From NCBI GenBank assembly GCA_009904015.1, contig WYEQ01000014.1, forward strand, positions 34,615 through 98,614: a DNA stretch of 64,000 nt, read 5' to 3'. Under the pieces are notes generated by a model, which saw only the letters and a program-made list of their open reading frames with translations, had not been told where the DNA came from and did not search any database. The position numbers and the translations under genes were made by a program. The stretch comes from Desulfurococcales archaeon (GTDB taxonomy: Archaea > Thermoproteota > Thermoprotei_A > Sulfolobales > Fervidicoccaceae). Shown here in pieces: positions 59,637-64,000 of the stretch. Position 1 is the first letter of the stretch. Every line of letters starts with the position of its first letter.

Positions 59637-59686
59637 GCGTATACACCATTTATGCTTTTAGCTAAAGAGATTGTATTGTTACGGGA

Positions 59687-59696
59687 GATATAAAGT
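59687..59696 (-). promoter_or_regulatory. Probable TATA box of the EF-1alpha-uS10 unit
   Basis: On the minus strand CTTTATATCT lies 51 bases before the EF-1alpha ATG, in an A/T-rich stretch between rps7 and tuf. A start about 25 bases downstream would give a leader of roughly 25 bases with GGTG before the ATG. Confidence 0.5.
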
Positions 59697-59713
59697 TTTG
59701 CTAAAAATAAAAT

Positions 59714-60307
59714 TTATCTCGAGCTCAGAGCAATTCTCTCTATCTCCTCTTTCTTACTGATAGCATAGCTCTTCGGATCATTGTTGGCCACAGCTATTAT
59801 CTCATCAGCTAGGCACTCCTCTATTGGCTTTGGGTTATTGAACGCGCAGTTTCTCGCTCCCTCAACCATGAACCTGAGGGCGAGGTCAACTCTTCTGAGC
59901 GGCGAGACGTCGACTGATACGTGGTACATAATGCCTCCATACATGATCGTTGTTGTCTCCTCCCTTGGGGCGGCGTTCTCAATAGCCCTGACCAGAACCT
60001 GTATCGGGTTCTCGTTCGTCCTGATATGAATGATTTCGAAAGCCTGCTTAACTATATTGATTGCTAGCTGCTTCTTACCAGTGTTTTTGCCCGGGGACAT
60101 GAGCTTGTTGACGAGCCTCTCCACTATTGGTACTCTACCTTTCTCGAATCTGTGGTGCTCGTGTCTACCGCCAGTGTGTGGAACAAAGACGGGCCTCAAG
60201 CTAATGTACTTCTTAAGGCTAGGGTCCCTAACCTCTATTCCCTGGAAGCTCCACTTGTTGAACAACTTTATCTCTACGCTCTTAATCGTTATTTCCTGGC
60301 TAGACAT
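59714..60307 (-). CDS. rps7: 30S ribosomal protein uS7
   Basis: The 197 residues have the archaeal/eukaryotic-type N-terminal extension ([37 protein letters not shown]). The uS7 core follows: [70 protein letters not shown] and the arginine-rich end. It binds 16S rRNA in the head of the 30S subunit. It lies upstream of tuf. The DUF151 gene, on the other strand, separates it from rps12. Confidence 0.96.
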   Translation of the reverse strand: MSSQEITIKSVEIKLFNKWSFQGIEVRDPSLKKYISLRPVFVPHTGGRHEHHRFEKGRVPIVERLVNKLMSPGKNTGKKQLAINIVKQAFEIIHIRTNENPIQVLVRAIENAAPREETTTIMYGGIMYHVSVDVSPLRRVDLALRFMVEGARNCAFNNPKPIEECLADEIIAVANNDPKSYAISKKEEIERIALSSR

Positions 60308-60445
60308 TGTTTATTCCTCCTAAATCACCTATCTAAACCACTCATGGATATTCGTGGCTTAAAAAAGTTTAATGTCTCTCTCAGCCATAACCCTATATTA
60401 ATCTTTTTTGCGTAAATAAAGAATAAGACAGGTGTATCCAGCCTA

Positions 60446-60907
60446 ATGACAAAAAAAGAAAACGGGGAATACCTGAGAGTAGTCGAAGTGGAAGCATATG
60501 TTCTTCCGGGAAACCCCTCAACACCCGTGATTATGCTTAAGCTAGAGGAGGACAAGGAGCTAACCCTCTACTACGTGCCATACGAAATCGTAGAAGCAAT
60601 AAACCTGATGGGAGGAGTGGACCTATCAATAAAGAAAATAATCGGTAGAGACAGAGAAAGCATCTTCGACCTACTAGCATCACACGAGGACATAAAAAAC
60701 CTGTTATCACAAGATTTGGAGAAGGTCGTGATCGATGAGCTGGATATAGAGACAGGGCTTTTCACAGCGAAGGTTTTCTTCACCGATGGGAAAAACAGAG
60801 TTGTTAGGAGAATGATTCCAAGCCACGCCGTTTTCCTAGCAGTTATGAGCGGAAAACCAATATTTGTTAAGAAAAAACTAGCTGAAACACAAAACTACAG
60901 GGCCTAG
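60446..60907 (+). CDS. DUF151 family (bifunctional nuclease-like) protein
   Basis: The 153 residues match the DUF151/bifunctional nuclease family: VVEVEAYVLPGNPSTPVIMLK, DLLASHEDIKNLLSQDLEKVVIDELDIETGLFTAKVFF, and RRMIPSHAVFLAVMSGKPIFVKKKLAE. Plant and bacterial members have been reported to cut DNA and RNA; in archaea no function is shown. It is on the plus strand between rps7 and rps12 and so interrupts a cluster whose other members are all on the minus strand. Confidence 0.82.
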   Translation: MTKKENGEYLRVVEVEAYVLPGNPSTPVIMLKLEEDKELTLYYVPYEIVEAINLMGGVDLSIKKIIGRDRESIFDLLASHEDIKNLLSQDLEKVVIDELDIETGLFTAKVFFTDGKNRVVRRMIPSHAVFLAVMSGKPIFVKKKLAETQNYRA

Positions 60908-60993
60908 CCACACTGGAGCCCGTGGCGTTAAAATATCTCAAAAACAAATCGCGAGGCTATAACAAGACTATGAGTGAGTTATCTAGGCAAAAA

Positions 60994-61437
60994 TTACCTA
61001 ACAGGCTTCTGCTTCTTGCCCTTAAGCAACGCTGATAAAGAGACGCCGTTAACGGCTATAACCTTATATCTAACCCCTGGAATATCGCCGAGGGATCCTC
61101 CCATAGGACCGCCTATCCCCTCTATTATTACCTCGTCGTGCTCATCGATAAAGTTGAGGCCACCGTCGCCTGGAACAAAGGCTGTGACGACCTTGCCGTT
61201 CTTCACTAGCTGTACCCTAACACACTTTCTAACAGCGCTGTTAGGCTGCCTTGACTCTACTCCGACCTTCTCTAGAACAATTCCCCTTGCCATTGGGGCT
61301 CCTTCGAGGGGGTCTGTTTTCTCCTTCAGCCTCAGCATTCTGGCCTTAAACTCCCTCTGGCTCCAGCGGAACTTCAGCCTTTTTCTCCTCAGGTTCCTTG
61401 CGGCGAAGAGTCCTAGAGGTGATTTCTTCCCTGGCAT
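60994..61437 (-). CDS. rps12: 30S ribosomal protein uS12
   Basis: The 147 residues are the archaeal/eukaryotic-type uS12. They begin [23 protein letters not shown] and contain [24 protein letters not shown], the conserved decoding-centre loop. They end [26 protein letters not shown]. The protein sits at the A-site of the 30S subunit. It follows the nusA-like gene by about 55 bases, as in many archaea. Confidence 0.97.
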   Translation of the reverse strand: MPGKKSPLGLFAARNLRRKRLKFRWSQREFKARMLRLKEKTDPLEGAPMARGIVLEKVGVESRQPNSAVRKCVRVQLVKNGKVVTAFVPGDGGLNFIDEHDEVIIEGIGGPMGGSLGDIPGVRYKVIAVNGVSLSALLKGKKQKPVR

Positions 61438-61493
61438 TTAATCACTACACCTAAGCCATTCTTTTTTGCAAAAAGGGTTATTAAATCTCGTAT

Positions 61494-61928
61494 CTAAACA
61501 ATAACTACGCTATCTATACCGTAGTATCTCTTGAGAATAAGCTTCGCTCTCTGAGCGTTCTTGCCGTTCTTGCCTATAGCTATGCCTTTATCCTCGGGGA
61601 ATACATTAATGTAAACGGTTTTCTTGCCGGCCAGCTCTGAGACCTTGACGTCCCTGACCCTCGCGGGGGCAACGCTGTTGGCGGCCAGCTCCTCCAGGCT
61701 AGCCCCCTCCTCCACTATCTCAACATCCTTCCCAAGAATCTTCTTTAGCCTAACGATGTTTGAGCCCTTTCTACCAATAGCTATTCCTGCCTGCCCCCTC
61801 GATACAATAAAGATAACCCTGTTGTTCTCATCATCAATAATGCAGTCCTTAACTGTAACCCCGGTGAGATCCTGTAGAAGCGATATGTAGCGGAGTTCTG
61901 TAGGCGTTAGCTTGATCTCCGGCAACAC
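61494..61928 (-). CDS. nusA: NusA-like KH-domain transcription protein
   Basis: The archaeal NusA is only the tandem KH part of the bacterial factor. The 144 residues have two KH domains, with GQAGIAIGRKGSNIVRLKKILG and later GIAIGKNGKNAQRAKLILKRYYG, each with the GxxG loop. It likely binds nascent RNA in connection with RNA polymerase. The gene overlaps rpl30e by one base and lies in the classic order rpoA1, rpoA2, rpl30e, nusA, rps12. Confidence 0.94.
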   Translation of the reverse strand: MLPEIKLTPTELRYISLLQDLTGVTVKDCIIDDENNRVIFIVSRGQAGIAIGRKGSNIVRLKKILGKDVEIVEEGASLEELAANSVAPARVRDVKVSELAGKKTVYINVFPEDKGIAIGKNGKNAQRAKLILKRYYGIDSVVIV

Positions 61929-62242
61929 TACTTCACCTCAGCTGTCTCAGCGAGCTCCATTATTCTGGATTCCCCTACATCTATTACTACCATCACCTGT
62001 ATTGGGTAGGGCTTGCCGAGGGCGTAGCCAAGCTCAAGGCTTGTGCCCGGGAACTCGATTATAGGTATCCCAGTTATGTTTGAGAGGCTTTTCACCTGGC
62101 TCTTAAGCTCTGGCTTAGCGTTGCTGGCTAGCACAACCACTTTTCCTCTTCCCTGCTTCAGTGCTCTCACACTTTCTTTTTCCCCGACAACTACTTTACC
62201 GCTTCTAAGAGCGTTTTTCAGTTCGTTTTCTAGAGAGGGCAT
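61928..62242 (-). CDS. rpl30e: 50S ribosomal protein L30e
   Basis: The 104 residues belong to the L7Ae/L30e family: LKNALRSGKVVVGEKESVRALKQGRGKVVVLASNAKPELKSQVKSL, then GIPIIEFPGTSLELGYALGKPYPIQVMVVID. It binds kink-turn RNA in the large subunit. It lies three bases after rpoA2 and overlaps nusA by one base, so it is co-transcribed with the RNA polymerase genes. Confidence 0.96.
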   Translation of the reverse strand: MPSLENELKNALRSGKVVVGEKESVRALKQGRGKVVVLASNAKPELKSQVKSLSNITGIPIIEFPGTSLELGYALGKPYPIQVMVVIDVGESRIMELAETAEVK

Positions 62243-62245
62243 GTC

Positions 62246-63520
62246 TTACTCACCTTTTCCTTTACCATACAGGTATAGCTCAACGAAACCAGTTCCGACA
62301 GGGACTATTTGCCCTACTATAACGCTCTCGGTTACACCCTTTATATAATCTACCTCTCCCCTTGTGGCTGCATCAAATAAGTATTTAGTTGTCATTTCGA
62401 AGGCAGCGCGTGCAAGAACGCTTTCCTTCTGTCCAACGACGCCGTGCCTGCCTATCTGCCTAACCCTGCCGGTATGAGTCATTATATCAGCCACCAAGTA
62501 CACGTGCCTTATATCGACATCTAGACCCTGCTCTCTGAGAACATTCATTATTTCCTCTACTATTACTCTACGCGCAGCCTCTATCCCCAGCACCTCCTCA
62601 ACCTCATGTATATTGTTTGTCCTAACTCTCCTGGGGTCAACGCCCTTTACCTTAAGGACCTGCGCCAGGTTGGAGCCATCAGTTATAATCACGTACTCCG
62701 TCCCGCTGGGGCCTTGTCTCTCCTGGATAATCGCTCTCTTTATACCGGGGATCCCCTTGAGCCTCGCGTTGAGTATTCTCTCTCTTCTCTTCATAAGAAC
62801 CTGGAAATCAACGTTTTCGCCCAGATAAACGCTCACAGTGTAGTCATCCTCTTTTGTTACCTCACCGATCTTCATTTTCTCGAGCACCTTGACAACATGG
62901 TCTGTTGTTAATCCCTTATCAGCTAGCATTTCCTTGTCCAGGACAATCCTGATGGTGTTGCTCAGGAGGTCTGTCTCAACGCTTCTCGCAACATTCTCGA
63001 TGCGTGTATGCTCAATTCTCTTGGCTACCTCCATTGCTTTTTCTTTATCGTATCTGTGCTCTTCATCGAGGTATATCTCCATCATGGGTGTTGAGGGAGT
63101 TTTCCTGGCATCAACGATCTCTATGAGCCTCGGTAAACCGAGAGTCACGTTCAGCTCTCTCACTCCAGCGTAGTGGAATGTCCTCAGCGTCATCTGGGTG
63201 CCCGGCTCACCGATGGATTGTGCAGTGACGGTTCCAACGGGCTCTCCTGGGTCAACGATGCTTGATAGATAAGTTTGTATGGTTAAATCGACTATTTCGT
63301 TTATCTCCTGTTCCGTCAAGTTCTTTCTGGATGAAAGCTTGGTTATTAGCTCAGTTATTATTCTCTCAGGCAGTATGTTTTCGGCTTTTCTCCTCACCAT
63401 CGCCTCTAGGGCTTCCCCGCTAATCTCCGTTGTCTTTGCTTCCTCAGCCTTGGCTTCCACTGGCTTCTGCTCAGAGACCGTCTTCTTTTTCTTACTCTTT
63501 TTCTCGCTCAATCCTTCCAC
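62246..63520 (-). CDS. rpoA2: DNA-directed RNA polymerase subunit A'' (RpoA2)
   Basis: The C-terminal part of the largest RNA polymerase subunit, separately encoded as in most archaea. After a charged [23 protein letters not shown] extension the 424 residues have [29 protein letters not shown], the trigger-loop region, then [18 protein letters not shown] and the C-terminal [21 protein letters not shown] and [40 protein letters not shown] segments. The extension at the N-terminus is low in complexity. It overlaps rpoA1 by 13 bases. Confidence 0.97.
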   Translation of the reverse strand: MEGLSEKKSKKKKTVSEQKPVEAKAEEAKTTEISGEALEAMVRRKAENILPERIITELITKLSSRKNLTEQEINEIVDLTIQTYLSSIVDPGEPVGTVTAQSIGEPGTQMTLRTFHYAGVRELNVTLGLPRLIEIVDARKTPSTPMMEIYLDEEHRYDKEKAMEVAKRIEHTRIENVARSVETDLLSNTIRIVLDKEMLADKGLTTDHVVKVLEKMKIGEVTKEDDYTVSVYLGENVDFQVLMKRRERILNARLKGIPGIKRAIIQERQGPSGTEYVIITDGSNLAQVLKVKGVDPRRVRTNNIHEVEEVLGIEAARRVIVEEIMNVLREQGLDVDIRHVYLVADIMTHTGRVRQIGRHGVVGQKESVLARAAFEMTTKYLFDAATRGEVDYIKGVTESVIVGQIVPVGTGFVELYLYGKGKGE

Positions 63521-64000
63521 CCCACAACCCTTTCTATTATTCTATCTATATTCACAGGCAAGCCGTGATCGCTCTTAGCTGGGTCAACCATGTCCTCCCC
63601 ATACCTGAACTGAATAATTGTTCCATCAGGTAGCCTGGCGCTGCCATCGTACTCAACCCTGATGTCGAGAAGAGCATTTATCAATCTTCTCTGCATGTAC
63701 CCGCTCTGGCTTGTCCTAACAGCTGTGTCAACTAGACCCTCCCTGCCGCCAGCGGCGTGGAAGAAGAGGTCAAGGGGATCCAGGCCTCTGCTGAAGCTGT
63801 TCTCAACGAAGCCTCTGGCCTTGGGCGATAGGTCGCCTGGCTTGAAGTGAGGCAGAACTCTGTCCCTGTACCCTCTGTTTATGCGCTCCCCACGGACTGA
63901 TTGCTGGCCTAGGCTCGCGCTCATCTGCGTTAAGTTAAGGATGTTCCCTCTAGCACCGGTTCTAGCCATTATCAAGGCGTTGTTGAATATATCGAGGTAC
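63508..64000 (-). CDS. rpoA1: DNA-directed RNA polymerase subunit A' (RpoA1), C-terminal fragment at the window edge
   Basis: The 3' end of a gene that continues beyond the window; only about 164 residues are visible. They read [97 protein letters not shown]. This is the bridge-helix region of the largest subunit. The frame is open at 64000, so no start is seen. It overlaps rpoA2 by 13 bases. No sign of damage. Confidence 0.97.
   Translation of the reverse strand, partial: YLDIFNNALIMARTGARGNILNLTQMSASLGQQSVRGERINRGYRDRVLPHFKPGDLSPKARGFVENSFSRGLDPLDLFFHAAGGREGLVDTAVRTSQSGYMQRRLINALLDIRVEYDGSARLPDGTIIQFRYGEDMVDPAKSDHGLPVNIDRIIERVVGWKD

Overview
The window looks like part of the chromosome of a hyperthermophilic crenarchaeon, most like Desulfurococcales (Desulfurococcus/Thermosphaera type). 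The reasons are a reverse gyrase, split RNA polymerase genes (rpoA1/rpoA2), EF-1alpha beside uS7, uS12 and uS10, L30e and L40e, intron-bearing tRNAs, Hjc, archaeal-type phosphoglycerate mutase, tight overlapping gene pairs and many GTG/TTG starts. The affiliation is inferred from gene content only. Nearly all of the window is core-genome DNA. I found no CRISPR array, rRNA, prophage or intact transposase.

Layout. 0-11.6 kb is mostly minus-strand housekeeping: apgM, nnr, a PIN-ATPase, plus-strand AIM24 and UbiA genes, a winged-helix protein, hjc, a DUF59 protein, a CinA-like protein, glyA and the UPF0201/UPF0200 pair. 11.7-18.8 kb is mostly plus strand and RNA-centred: thpR, cca, a protein kinase, a 2-thiouridine synthetase of the TtuA type, and DUF763. 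18.9-22.6 kb holds an ABC transporter operon divergent from a modD-like gene. 22.7-31.4 kb carries a PfpI-like protein, tRNA-Arg, a DgcN-like protein, two adjacent eIF2B-family genes, a CDP-alcohol phosphotransferase, a pyruvoyl decarboxylase, cdd and map. 31.4-37 kb has an RHH-type protein under a large palindrome, a MetF-like protein, tRNA-Gly, hisS and sufBC. 37.2-41.9 kb is reverse gyrase coupled to a nitrilase homologue that lacks catalytic residues. 42-50 kb is accessory in feel: tRNA-Cys, L40e, a Cas4-like nuclease, a TrmB-like regulator, zinc-rich and hypothetical proteins, a probable tRNA-splicing endonuclease structural subunit, and MscS with DUF432. 50.4-57.6 kb carries sfsA, an ECF vitamin-type transporter, an M20 amidohydrolase, prs, tRNA-Ser, a sugar nucleotidyltransferase and tRNA-Phe. 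58-64 kb is the ribosomal/RNA polymerase cluster.

The most unusual layer lies between the genes. At least six decayed elements carry the ends of IS200/IS605-type TnpB transposons: terminal hairpins, a GGAGGAGGTCAG-like right end, and remnants of the TnpB tail. No intact tnpA or tnpB accompanies them. One supplies the stop codon of a kinase gene, one cuts off an antiporter gene, and one retains a frameshifted TnpB zinc-finger/RuvC tail. Other points worth attention are a multi-copy GGTAATACC motif with a perfect palindrome, a 13-bp-arm palindrome over the promoter of an RHH-like gene, an eIF2B paralogue lacking both catalytic residues of its ribose-1,5-bisphosphate isomerase neighbour, a non-canonical intron in tRNA-Phe, two candidate C/D box sRNAs, and a sufB that seems to start with CTG inside the sufC stop.
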